Positions 27,040 through 34,348 of a DNA stretch of 41,356 bases are shown in pieces. The notes below the pieces were generated by a model. That model was not told the origin of the DNA. It did no database searches and saw nothing but the letters and a program-made list of their open reading frames with translations. Source of the DNA: an uncultured Sutterella sp. (lineage in GTDB: Bacteria > Pseudomonadota > Gammaproteobacteria > Burkholderiales > Burkholderiaceae_F); contig CAJJRX010000020.1 of NCBI GenBank assembly GCA_905194315.1, forward strand, positions 1 through 41,356, given 5' to 3'. Every line of letters begins with the position of its first letter. Within the stretch, counting starts at the first letter, position 1. Both the position numbers and the translations under genes were made by a program.

Positions 27040-28128
27040 GTGCCACGTCCTATATTTGCTGAAATTGATGTCCCAGCACTGAAGCACAACCTCAAGCGTA
27101 TGCGTGAACTCGCGCAGAAACGCACTCTCTGGGCAGTTGTCAAGGCCAATGCCTACGGGCACGGGCTTGAGACTGCTGTGACGGCTTTTGAAGAGGCTGA
27201 CGGTCTGGCGACAATTGACCTGTGTGACGCTCGCCGTGCCCGTGATGCAGGCTGGAAAAAACGCATTCTGCTGCTCGAAGGTTTTTTCGATGAGACCGAT
27301 ATTGATCCGCTCCAGGAGATGTCGGTCGAAACTGTTATTCATTCCCCGTGGCAGATCGATATTCTGCGCTCGCGCCCGCTGCGTGATGTGCGGGTGCATA
27401 TCAAAGTCAACTCCGGGATGAACCGTCTGGGGTTTCTGCCGATCGAAGTGAACACGGTTTTCGAGCAGCTTACCGCCATCAAGGGGGTGAAGGTCCTCGG
27501 CGTGGTGACGCACTTTGCCAATGCTGAATGGAGTTATGACCCGGAAAAGCCGGTGTCGGTTGAAAAACAGCTTCGCCGCATGGGCTACCTTTCCTATTCA
27601 GCCACCGCAGCCTGCATGGCCAATTCCGCCGGTATTCTCTGGCACCCGGAAGTGGGCGGCGAAGGTGTGCGTGCAGGTGTTGCCCTGTACGGGGTGAGTC
27701 CCGATCCGCATATCTCCTCTGCCGAACTCGGACTGATTCCGGCGATGACGCTCGCTGCGAAGATTATTGCCATTCAGGAAATCGCTCCCGGTGAGGCTGT
27801 GGGTTACGGTTCGCGCTGGCGTGCACAGCGCCCCTCCCGCATTGCTGTGGTTGCCTGCGGTTATGCTGACGGCTATCCGCGCACCATGCCTGACGGTGCA
27901 CCCACCTGGGTTGAAGGGGCCATTGCTCCGCTCGTCGGCGCGGTGAGCATGGATATGCTGGAAATCGACGTGACCGATATTCCGGCGGCCGGACTCGGCT
28001 CGGTGGTGGAGCTCTGGGGTAAAAACCTCTCCGTGAACAAGGTAGCCGAGGCCTGCGGCACGATCGGCTATGAGCTCATCTGTGCGCTTGCCCGCCGTGT
28101 GCCGCTCAAGATTGTCGAGAAGCACTGA
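27040..28128 (+). CDS. alr: alanine racemase
   Basis: PLP enzyme that makes D-alanine for peptidoglycan. The 362-residue protein has the PLP lysine Lys35 in AVVKANAYGHG and the second catalytic base Tyr in AVGYGSRW near 254. HFANAE, NSAG and RAGVALYGVSP are further family motifs. The start is GTG 27040 with AAAAGGA seven bases upstream. The usual length is 355-375 residues. It diverges from lplT and is followed by its own terminator before radA. The single-copy synthetic Alr and catabolic DadX types cannot be told apart from sequence alone, but the context favours the biosynthetic enzyme. Confidence 0.95.
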   Translation: MPRPIFAEIDVPALKHNLKRMRELAQKRTLWAVVKANAYGHGLETAVTAFEEADGLATIDLCDARRARDAGWKKRILLLEGFFDETDIDPLQEMSVETVIHSPWQIDILRSRPLRDVRVHIKVNSGMNRLGFLPIEVNTVFEQLTAIKGVKVLGVVTHFANAEWSYDPEKPVSVEKQLRRMGYLSYSATAACMANSAGILWHPEVGGEGVRAGVALYGVSPDPHISSAELGLIPAMTLAAKIIAIQEIAPGEAVGYGSRWRAQRPSRIAVVACGYADGYPRTMPDGAPTWVEGAIAPLVGAVSMDMLEIDVTDIPAAGLGSVVELWGKNLSVNKVAEACGTIGYELICALARRVPLKIVEKH

Positions 28129-28150
28129 CAGAGTGCTTGAGACTGTCCGG

Positions 28151-28178
28151 AAAAACTCCGCTCGTGCGGAGTTTTTTT
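28151..28178 (+). terminator. rho-independent terminator of alr
   Basis: AAAAACTCCG (28151-28160) pairs with CGGAGTTTTT (28167-28176), loop CTCGTG, followed by more T. Confidence 0.9.
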
Positions 28179-28268
28179 CTGCCTGGTGCCGTCGCAGTGT
28201 GGTGAGACAGGTGAAAAATTTGCTAGAGTGAACAGATTAACGCAAAAGACACTGAAAACGGATTTGTC

Positions 28269-29663
28269 ATGGCCAGAACAGCAAAAGTGAAAACTGAATT
28301 TGTCTGCACGGAGTGCGGCGGGACGACTGTCAAATGGGCGGGTCAGTGCCCGCATTGCCGCGCCTGGAACACGCTGCAGGAATTCAAGGTCAAGGAGGGT
28401 GCCGCAGCACGCTATTCGGGCGACCGTCTTTCCCCGGCACGCGGCTTTGTTGATACAACGGGCTCGCTGCAGGACCTGGCTGATGTGAAAGTGGAGAACG
28501 TGCCGAGAACCGTCACCGGTATGGCGGAATTCGACCGCGTCATGGGCGGCGGCCTTGTTAAAGGCTGTGTGGCGCTCATCGGCGGTGATCCCGGGATCGG
28601 TAAATCCACGCTGCTGCTGCAGGTGATGGCCCGTCTCGTGGAAATGGGCAGATCCGCCCTTTATGTCTCGGGCGAAGAGAGCGCTTCGCAGATTGCCGTG
28701 CGCGCCCAGCGTCTGCAGCTGCAGCCCCGCGGTCTCACGCTGATGAGTGAGATTGAACTCGAGCATATTGAAAGCGTGATCAGCGAACGGCATCCGGAAT
28801 TTGTGGTGATTGACTCGATCCAGACCGTTTTCTCGAGTGCGCTCGACAGCGCGCCGGGCAGTGTCTCCCAGGTTCGCGAATGTGCGGCGCGTCTGACGCG
28901 GCTTGCCAAAACCGCCGGAATCACGCTCATTTTTGTGGGACACGTTACCAAGGAAGGGTCGCTCGCGGGACCGCGTGTGCTCGAGCATATCGTTGACACG
29001 GTGCTTTACTTTGAAGGGGATCAGCACTCCAATTTCCGTCTGGTGCGTGCATTCAAAAACCGTTTCGGTGCGGTCAACGAACTGGGTGTGTTTGCGATGA
29101 CCGATCACGGCCTTCGCGGGGTGAGCAACCCTTCAGCGATCTTTCTCTCCGAATACCGCTCCAACGTACCCGGATCTGCCGTGCTGGTGACTCAGGAGGG
29201 GACCCGTCCGCTGCTCGTCGAAGTGCAGGCGCTTGTTGACACAACCCATCTGCCTACCCCCAGACGGCTGGCAGTCGGTGTGGATGCCCAGCGTCTTGCC
29301 ATGCTTCTGGCCGTCCTGCACCGGCACGCCGGTATTAGTGCGTTTGACCAGGATGTGTTTGTCAATGCAGTCGGAGGTGTAAAAATTAGTGAAACGGCAG
29401 CTGACCTGGCTCTGCTTGCCGCCATTTATTCCAGTATCCGGAATAAGCCGCTTGCCCGAGGGGTGGTAGTTTTCGGTGAAGTGGGGCTTGCCGGCGAAAT
29501 TCGCCCGTCTCCCAGGGGACAGGAGCGTTTGCGCGAGGCGGCAAAACTCGGATTTTCCCGTGCGGTTATCCCGAGAGCGAATGCGCCGCGTACGCCGATC
29601 GAGGGATTGGAGGTGATAGGCGTAGATCGTTTGGCGGACGCTCTTGAGGCGGCAGTGAACTGA
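28269..29663 (+). CDS. radA: DNA repair protein RadA
   Basis: RecA-like helicase that drives branch migration in recombination. An N-terminal four-cysteine zinc finger (Cys13, Cys16, Cys27, Cys30) is followed by the RecA core with Walker A GDPGIGKST (Lys112) and Walker B FVVIDSIQTV. The RadA-specific motif KNRFGAVNELG is near 260. The C-terminal Lon-protease-like domain includes LPTPRRLAVGVD and VGLAGEIRP. The length of 464 residues is normal (E. coli 460). The SD is weak. The UreE-like gene begins 80 bases downstream on the same strand with no terminator seen between them, so read-through is possible. Confidence 0.96.
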   Translation: MARTAKVKTEFVCTECGGTTVKWAGQCPHCRAWNTLQEFKVKEGAAARYSGDRLSPARGFVDTTGSLQDLADVKVENVPRTVTGMAEFDRVMGGGLVKGCVALIGGDPGIGKSTLLLQVMARLVEMGRSALYVSGEESASQIAVRAQRLQLQPRGLTLMSEIELEHIESVISERHPEFVVIDSIQTVFSSALDSAPGSVSQVRECAARLTRLAKTAGITLIFVGHVTKEGSLAGPRVLEHIVDTVLYFEGDQHSNFRLVRAFKNRFGAVNELGVFAMTDHGLRGVSNPSAIFLSEYRSNVPGSAVLVTQEGTRPLLVEVQALVDTTHLPTPRRLAVGVDAQRLAMLLAVLHRHAGISAFDQDVFVNAVGGVKISETAADLALLAAIYSSIRNKPLARGVVVFGEVGLAGEIRPSPRGQERLREAAKLGFSRAVIPRANAPRTPIEGLEVIGVDRLADALEAAVN

Positions 29664-29743
29664 ACTTTCCTCTAAAATCCGATAAAATCATCATTACGAA
29701 AAGGCTCGAAATGTAGCCTGATTCAATTCAAGGAATGAATACT

Positions 29744-30580
29744 ATGACAACATTGACGAAACTCCTTCCGGCTGATGCTCAGCCTGCGCAGCCGATCCTT
29801 GATCGTGCTCACGATATCGTGCTGACATCCGAGCAGCGTGCTCAGTGGGGTGATGTTTTTGAAACGGCAGAAGGCCCCGTGAACGTTGCCGTTGAAGAAC
29901 GCCGTCCTCTTGAAGTGGACGATGTGTTTGTGGACGACAAAGGCGATTTCTGGGTTGTGCGTCCGGCTGTTGAACGTGTTCTGCACGTCAGCGGTGATAT
30001 GCGCACTCTGCAGGAGGCCGCTCAGGCGCTCATTTCCCGTGGCGTTCCTGTTGCCGAAGCTCCCGAAGGTTTTGCCGTGCTGCCCATGCCCAACATCGCC
30101 AAGATGCTCGGCATGATCGGTCTTGAAGTGACCGAAGTCGACGAACCGTTCGTGCGTATCCGCTTCGAACAGATGGGCGGCGGCTGCGGTTGCGGCGGCG
30201 GTGGCTGCGGTTGTGGCGGTCACCATCACGACGATGAAGGCTGCGGTTGTGGCGGCCACCATCACCATGATGAAGGCTGCGGCTGTGGCGGTCATCACCA
30301 TCATGAAGAAGACGCCTGCGGTTGCGGCTGCGGTGGCCATCACCATCATGAGGAAGATGCCTGCGGTTGCGGCTGTGGTGACCATCATCATGAGGAAGAT
30401 GCCTGCGGTTGCGGCTGCGGTGACCATCATCATGAGGAAGATGCCTGCGGTTGCGGCTGTGGTGATCATCACCATGAGGAAGAATCCTGCTGCTGCGGCG
30501 GTGGCGATGACTGCTGCTCGGCTGACAAGGAAGAAAAGAAGGAAGACGCCTGCGGCTGCGGTTGCGGCTCTCACAAGTAA
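29744..30580 (+). CDS. orphan UreE-like metallochaperone with a long Cys/His repeat tail
   Basis: Residues 1-143 resemble the urease nickel chaperone UreE. They start with an LTKLLP-type N-terminus, then a first domain ending RRPLEVDDVFVDDKG. VVRPAVERVLHVSGD follows, then a second domain with VPVAEAPEGFAVLPMPN and KMLGMIGLEVTEVDEPF. The UreE motif GNRHVP, whose His binds nickel at the dimer interface, here reads ISRGVPV. Residues 144-278 are a tail with 28 Cys and 25 His, built from CGCGCGDHHHEEDA-type repeats. That is far larger than usual UreE His tails and rich in Cys. No urease or hydrogenase genes are in the window. ATG 29744 has AAGGA nine bases upstream; an ATG at 29735 overlaps that SD. 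Role inferred: storage or delivery of Ni, Zn or Cu. A SlyD-type protein was considered, but no FKBP motifs are present. Confidence 0.75.
   Translation: MTTLTKLLPADAQPAQPILDRAHDIVLTSEQRAQWGDVFETAEGPVNVAVEERRPLEVDDVFVDDKGDFWVVRPAVERVLHVSGDMRTLQEAAQALISRGVPVAEAPEGFAVLPMPNIAKMLGMIGLEVTEVDEPFVRIRFEQMGGGCGCGGGGCGCGGHHHDDEGCGCGGHHHHDEGCGCGGHHHHEEDACGCGCGGHHHHEEDACGCGCGDHHHEEDACGCGCGDHHHEEDACGCGCGDHHHEEESCCCGGGDDCCSADKEEKKEDACGCGCGSHK
30184..30570 (+). repeat. in-frame coding tandem repeats of about 36-45 bp
   Basis: Within the UreE-like gene, units encoding (C)GCGCG(G/D)HHH(H)EEDA repeat seven times with length 36-45 bases. The last clear units are 42 bases and nearly identical at the DNA level, differing mainly at synonymous sites (GGT/GGC, CAT/CAC). 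A Cys/Lys-rich spacer and one more CGCGCG end the array. Such arrays can change length by slippage or recombination. Confidence 0.85.
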
Positions 30581-30621
30581 ATGACGCGGTCTGTGCGCCG
30601 GCACAGACGCTGCCTCAGAAG

Positions 30622-30659
30622 ACGGGATTTTCTCAACTGACGGGAAAATCCCGTTTTTT
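30622..30659 (+). terminator. rho-independent terminator of the UreE-like gene
   Basis: ACGGGATTTTC (30622-30632) pairs with GAAAATCCCGT (around 30644-30654), followed by a T run to 30659. Confidence 0.88.
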
Positions 30660-30675
30660 ATATCTGCAGATATTC

Positions 30676-30704
30676 AAAAAGCCGCAGTACTGTGCTGCGG
30701 CTTT
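30676..30704 (-). terminator. rho-independent terminator of tRNA-Leu
   Basis: AAAGCCGCAG and CTGCGGCTTT form a 10-bp stem. On the minus strand the U tract (A run 30676-30680) lies downstream of the hairpin, 17 bases after the tRNA 3' end. Confidence 0.85.
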
Positions 30705-30720
30705 CTTCTGATGTGGATTG

Positions 30721-30807
30721 TGGTGCGGAGGACCGGACTCGAACCGGTACGCCTTTTACGGCGTCAGGACCTAAACCTGGTGCGTCTACCAATTTCGCCA
30801 CCCCCGC
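30721..30807 (-). tRNA. tRNA-Leu (anticodon UAG)
   Basis: The minus strand folds as an 87-base type II tRNA with encoded CCA. The acceptor stem pairs GCGGGGG with CCTCCGC (one G-U). The D arm contains TTGGTAGACGC. The anticodon loop TTTAGGT gives anticodon TAG for CUN leucine codons. The long variable arm is CGCCGTAAAAGGCG and the T loop is GGTTCGAGTCC. The first anticodon-stem pair (27-43) is a C-A mismatch; E. coli has C-G. Confidence 0.96.
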
Positions 30808-30888
30808 ATAAATCCGCTTGAGTGGCGAATTTTACATGGTTTTGAATTTATTTGCAGAGTTTTTTGTCCTGCAGGACAGTGGCAGCTC

Positions 30889-31506
30889 TCAGTCCTCGCG
30901 GTCGGCTGTATCGTTGAAAATCGAGAGCCGTTCCTGATTGTACTGTGCCCAGGTAAGTTCGCCGGCAAGGAAGCGTTCCTGAAGCCGGTGGATTCTGGGC
31001 TGAACATACTTTTCGCTGTAGCGGGCGGATTCGATATGGCGTTTCACGCCGGACTGCAGCATGATCTCACGGGTCTTGCCGTTGAGAGTGTCAAGCTCGT
31101 TAAAGACTTTCCTGGCCACCTGTCGCTGAGCGTCAGTCGGATAGGTGCTGTCCTGCAGATAGGCAGCACGCATCCCTGCAGGCAGACAGGGGGTTTTGTC
31201 AAAATAGGCGCGGTTTTTCGGACTCTGGCAGATATTGCGCAGTGCACGGGAGACACTTTCAATGCGGGCAAGGTATTTGGCATTGTCTGCAGGTCGCTTT
31301 TTGGGCTTGCTCCTGACCATTTTGTCAATGGCCTCCTCAGACTCTTTTGGTGCCGCACGCCGCACGTTATTTTTCTGGGTCTGCCCGGCCGGAGACTGCA
31401 CGCCTGAGGTATTGCCGGGAGCATCCGGCGTGACCGTTGTACAGGCGGAGAGTGCAAACACGGAGGTTGCGCAGAGCAGCAGTAACGTGCGGACGTTCTT
31501 CAGCAT
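30889..31506 (-). CDS. lipoprotein of unknown function
   Basis: A 205-residue predicted lipoprotein. A short basic N-terminus and hydrophobic stretch (residues 5-18) end in the lipobox LSAC with Cys22. A Thr/Pro/Gly/Gln-rich linker (about 24-50) is followed by a mostly helical, charged domain (about 55-205). That domain contains two further cysteines in NICQSPKNR and DKTPCLPAG, which could form a disulphide. AAGGA lies before the ATG. I do not recognise the family. It lies alone between tRNA-Leu and tig, and nothing in context gives its job. Outer-membrane anchoring is likely, since Thr follows the lipid Cys rather than Asp. Confidence 0.75.
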   Translation of the reverse strand: MLKNVRTLLLLCATSVFALSACTTVTPDAPGNTSGVQSPAGQTQKNNVRRAAPKESEEAIDKMVRSKPKKRPADNAKYLARIESVSRALRNICQSPKNRAYFDKTPCLPAGMRAAYLQDSTYPTDAQRQVARKVFNELDTLNGKTREIMLQSGVKRHIESARYSEKYVQPRIHRLQERFLAGELTWAQYNQERLSIFNDTADRED

Positions 31507-31999
31507 GGTGAATCCTTAAGAGCAAAGGTGAATTGAGGTGGCGAAATTTTAGCAAGAAAGCGTGCAAACGGTCATGCCGGCAGCACTCGGGTGACCGGCA
31601 GAATTGTGTTACGCGAAGTTTATACGAATGCTTTTTCTGTGCGGCAGACGTCTTTAATCACAGCTGTTGGCACTTTTTTGCGCTACCGGCTGCAGGAGAC
31701 GCACAGAAAATTAGCAGATTTTTTTCATCAGCTCAGCGCCTTAGGTATAATAGGCGCTTTAGCTAGTCGGCCATCAGCAGGAAACTGTGTCCGAAACGGA
31801 CCCCTGCGGGCGCTAGAAAGAATTATTGGCAGCGGCACCGTTCCCTGTGTGTGCGGGCCTGTTGCTAAAAAAGCGTGTTCTGCCGAGTCCCAATGCGTGC
31901 GGCGGAAGCAAATTTTCAATTTTTCCCGGGACGTTGATTCTCTGCGCAGTAGGGCGCGGGAAGTTAGCGCTTGGGCCACTTTTTGTAAAGATCGAAAAA
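31507..31999 (+). promoter_or_regulatory. tig promoter and about 240-nt structured leader
   Basis: The perfect -10 hexamer TATAAT at 31746-31751 is preceded by a weak -35. The transcript would have a leader of about 240 bases before the tig ATG at 32000. Just after the start point, CTTT-AGC (31757-31763) can pair with GCT-AG-AAAG (31812-31820). This encloses GCAGG/CCTGC (31777-31781 with 31803-31807) and GTCCG/CGGAC (31789-31793 with 31797-31801). A second hairpin, AGCGGCA with TGTTGCT, follows near 31831-31866. The part before 31740 has no visible gene; the lipoprotein promoter must lie there on the minus strand. Confidence 0.55.
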
Positions 32000-33328
32000 A
32001 TGACTGAACAAGAAACCGTCACGACTGAAGTCAACGCTTCGGTTAACCCGCTCGAACGCTCGCTCGACCTGGTGATCTCCAACGAAGAACTCAACGCTCT
32101 CGTTGCCAAGAAGCTCAAGGAATTCGGCAAGAATGCCAAGATGCCCGGCTTCCGCAAGGGTCATGTTCCTGCCGACCGTGTTCAGATGATGTACGGCGCT
32201 GAAGCTTTTGACCGCGCTGTCAACGAACTCGTGAGCGCCGCCTGGGTCAAGGCTGCTGATGAAAGCGGTCTTCGCATTGTTGGCTATCCGCGCATTGACG
32301 CCACCCAGTCCGAAGACAAGGACAACATGCACTTCAAGGCTGTCTTTGAAGTGTTCCCCGAAGTGGAAATCCCCAGCTTTGCTGACGTGGAACTCAAGCG
32401 CTATGTCTGCCCGGTGACGGACGCTGAAGTCGAAAAGACGATCGATGTGATGCGCCGCCAGCGTGCCACCTACAACGTGGTTGAACGCGCCGCTCAGAAT
32501 GACGACTCCGTGAAGATCAACTTCCGCGGCACCAAGGACGGTGAAGCTTTTGCCGGCGGTACGGCTGAAGGCTATCAGTTCGTTCTCGGCCAGGGTCGCA
32601 TGCTCCCTGAATTCGAAGCTGCCGTGCTCGGTATGAGCGCCGGTGAAAAGAAGACCTTCCCGCTCACCTTCCCGGCTGACTACGGTGTCAAGGACCTCGA
32701 AGGCCAGACCGTCGAATTCGAAATCGACATGCTCGAAGTCTCCGAACCTGTCTACCCCGAAGTCAATGACGAATTCGCTCAGAGCCTCGGTGTTGAAGCC
32801 GGTGTCGAAGCCATGCGCAACGAAATCCGCAGCAACCTCGAACGCGAAGTCAAGATGCGTCTTGAAATGCGCACCAAGAGCGAAGTGATGGACAAGGTCG
32901 CCGGTGTGGTGAACTTCTCCGTTCCGACCGCCATGGTTGACGATGAAGCCCAGAACCTTGCTCAGCAGATGCTGCGTGATCTTCAGGCCCGCGGTATCGA
33001 CACGAAGAAGATCCCCGCCATGCCTGCCGACACGTTCAAGGCTCAGGCTGAACGCCGCGTGCGCCTCGGCCTGTTCGTTGACGCTCTGCTGCGTCAGGAA
33101 CAGATCGCCGGTACCGATGAACAGGTGAAGGCGCTTGCTGAAGAAATCGCCGCCAGCTACGAAGATCCCTCTGAAGTGGTTTCCTACATCCTCAAGGATG
33201 CCAACCGCGTCAACAATCTCAAGAGCCAGTCCACGGAAAACAACGTCACGGAATGGGTTCTCTCCCACGCCAAGACTGTTGAGGAAACCGTTGACTTCGA
33301 CCAGCTCATGGCCGGTCAGTTTGCCTGA
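32000..33328 (+). CDS. tig: trigger factor
   Basis: Ribosome-bound chaperone and prolyl isomerase at the nascent-chain exit. The 442 residues (E. coli 432) show the three classic parts. The N-terminal ribosome-binding domain carries MPGFRKGHVPADRV, which includes the GFRxGxxP signature near residue 50. The FKBP-like domain (about 155-245) has NFRGTKDGEAFAGG and FPLTFPADYG. The helical C-terminal substrate-cradling domain completes it. ATG 32000 has only the purine run GATCGAAAAA upstream. The frame stays open back to 31826, but that part overlaps the promoter and lacks family sequence. It heads the tig-clpP-clpX-lon block. Confidence 0.97.
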   Translation: MTEQETVTTEVNASVNPLERSLDLVISNEELNALVAKKLKEFGKNAKMPGFRKGHVPADRVQMMYGAEAFDRAVNELVSAAWVKAADESGLRIVGYPRIDATQSEDKDNMHFKAVFEVFPEVEIPSFADVELKRYVCPVTDAEVEKTIDVMRRQRATYNVVERAAQNDDSVKINFRGTKDGEAFAGGTAEGYQFVLGQGRMLPEFEAAVLGMSAGEKKTFPLTFPADYGVKDLEGQTVEFEIDMLEVSEPVYPEVNDEFAQSLGVEAGVEAMRNEIRSNLEREVKMRLEMRTKSEVMDKVAGVVNFSVPTAMVDDEAQNLAQQMLRDLQARGIDTKKIPAMPADTFKAQAERRVRLGLFVDALLRQEQIAGTDEQVKALAEEIAASYEDPSEVVSYILKDANRVNNLKSQSTENNVTEWVLSHAKTVEETVDFDQLMAGQFA

Positions 33329-33383
33329 TCTCTGACGGATCTCCGGCTCGAGGGTTCCGTCTGAAGACGGTACCCTCAAATGC

Positions 33384-33458
33384 AAAAGCACTGTTCGAGC
33401 GCAAGCACGCAGGCGTGTGGCATAACCACTCACCTGACCGGGCGCAGACAGTGCTTTT
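33384..33458 (+). promoter_or_regulatory. 75-base imperfect hairpin between tig and clpP
   Basis: AAAAGCACTGT (33384-33394) pairs perfectly with ACAGTGCTTTT (33448-33458) over a 53-base interior with a small CACG/CGTG hairpin (near 33406-33417). A separate hairpin GAGGGT-CCGTC/GACGG-ACCCTC lies just before it at about 33348-33376. The four T at the end are short for a terminator. It could end the tig transcript or be a small structured RNA. Confidence 0.45.
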
Positions 33459-33550
33459 CGTTTATGGTGCGTCCGGCACCGGCAGTATCCTGTCTGATGC
33501 CGGTGCTACATTTGTTTTCGAATGTGGCAAAAATAGCTCCGGATGAGTAT

Positions 33551-33578
33551 TTGATCCGAAAACAGTTCGCGCTATACT
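33551..33578 (+). promoter_or_regulatory. sigma70-type promoter of clpP
   Basis: -35 TTGATC (33551-33556), 16-base spacer, -10 TATACT (33573-33578). Transcription would start about 40 bases before the clpP ATG. Confidence 0.65.
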
Positions 33579-33623
33579 TGATAAACCGAATTTTTACCTT
33601 GAAGCTGTAAAGAGTTTTTTGCT

Positions 33624-34226
33624 ATGAATCTCATTCCCTATGTTATTGAAGATACCGGCCGCGGTGAACGCAGCTACGACCTGTATTCCCGTCTGCTGCG
33701 TGACCGCATTGTCTTTCTGACAGGCGAGGTGAATGATCAGTCTGCAAGCTCCGTGATCGGACAGCTGCTGTTTCTGGAAAGTGAAAACCCCGATAAGGAT
33801 ATTTATCTGTATATCAACAGCCCGGGCGGCAGTGTGACGGCCGGGATGGGCATCTTTGACACGATGCGTTTCATCCGTCCGCAGGTCAACACGATCTGTG
33901 TCGGTCTGGCCGCCTCGATGGGTGCACTGCTTCTGAGCTCAGGCCAGAAGGGTAAGCGCTTTGCGCTACCGCACTCCCGTGTGATGATTCACCAGCCTCT
34001 GGGCGGCATGCAGGGGCAGGCGACGGAACTCGAAATTGTCGCCCGCGAAATTCTGCGCACCAAGGCGGAACTCAACCGTATTCTCTCGGAAAACACCGGC
34101 AAGCCCATCGAAGAGGTTGCCCGTGACACGGAACGTGACTACTGGCTCACCGCCGAGGAGGCTCTGAAGTACGGTCTGATTGACCGCATCTTCACCACGC
34201 GTGAGGAAATGAGCCGCGCAGAATAA
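33624..34226 (+). CDS. clpP: ATP-dependent Clp protease proteolytic subunit
   Basis: Serine protease that forms the double-heptamer degradation chamber used by ClpX and ClpA. In 200 residues the catalytic triad is Ser98 (AASMGA), His123 (MIHQPLGG) and Asp172 (RDYWL). INSPGGSVTAG is the oxyanion region. The N-terminus MNLIPYVIEDTGRGERSYD is normal, with the propeptide much shorter than in E. coli. The SD is weak. clpX follows after 122 bases, with a terminator-like hairpin in the gap. Confidence 0.97.
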   Translation: MNLIPYVIEDTGRGERSYDLYSRLLRDRIVFLTGEVNDQSASSVIGQLLFLESENPDKDIYLYINSPGGSVTAGMGIFDTMRFIRPQVNTICVGLAASMGALLLSSGQKGKRFALPHSRVMIHQPLGGMQGQATELEIVAREILRTKAELNRILSENTGKPIEEVARDTERDYWLTAEEALKYGLIDRIFTTREEMSRAE

Positions 34227-34267
34227 TGCGCCCCGATGCGGTGCCCGGTGATGCACCGCACTGTGTG

Positions 34268-34318
34268 CCGGCAGCCGCCTGCCTCTGGAGCCGGCGGCGG
34301 TGCCGGTTTTGGTTTTTT
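34268..34318 (+). terminator. GC-rich hairpin with T tract between clpP and clpX (terminator or attenuator)
   Basis: CCGGCA and GCCGCC (34268-34279) pair with GGCGGC and TGCCGG (34293-34298 and 34301-34306), leaving a two-base bulge. The hairpin is followed by TTTTGGTTTTTT. It lies 31 bases before the clpX ATG, so it may tune read-through from clpP. Confidence 0.65.
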
Positions 34319-34348
34319 GTTGGTTTTTGATTCGACTGGAAGTTTTTC

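Noticed and set aside
30184..30570. Repeat array as a CRISPR
   Set aside because: The repeats are in frame within a gene, encode Cys/His modules and have no unique spacers.
29744..30580. UreE-like gene as SlyD
   Set aside because: A Cys/His tail suggests SlyD, but the N-terminal domain has no FKBP flap motif. The real SlyD-like protein is at 4942-5571.
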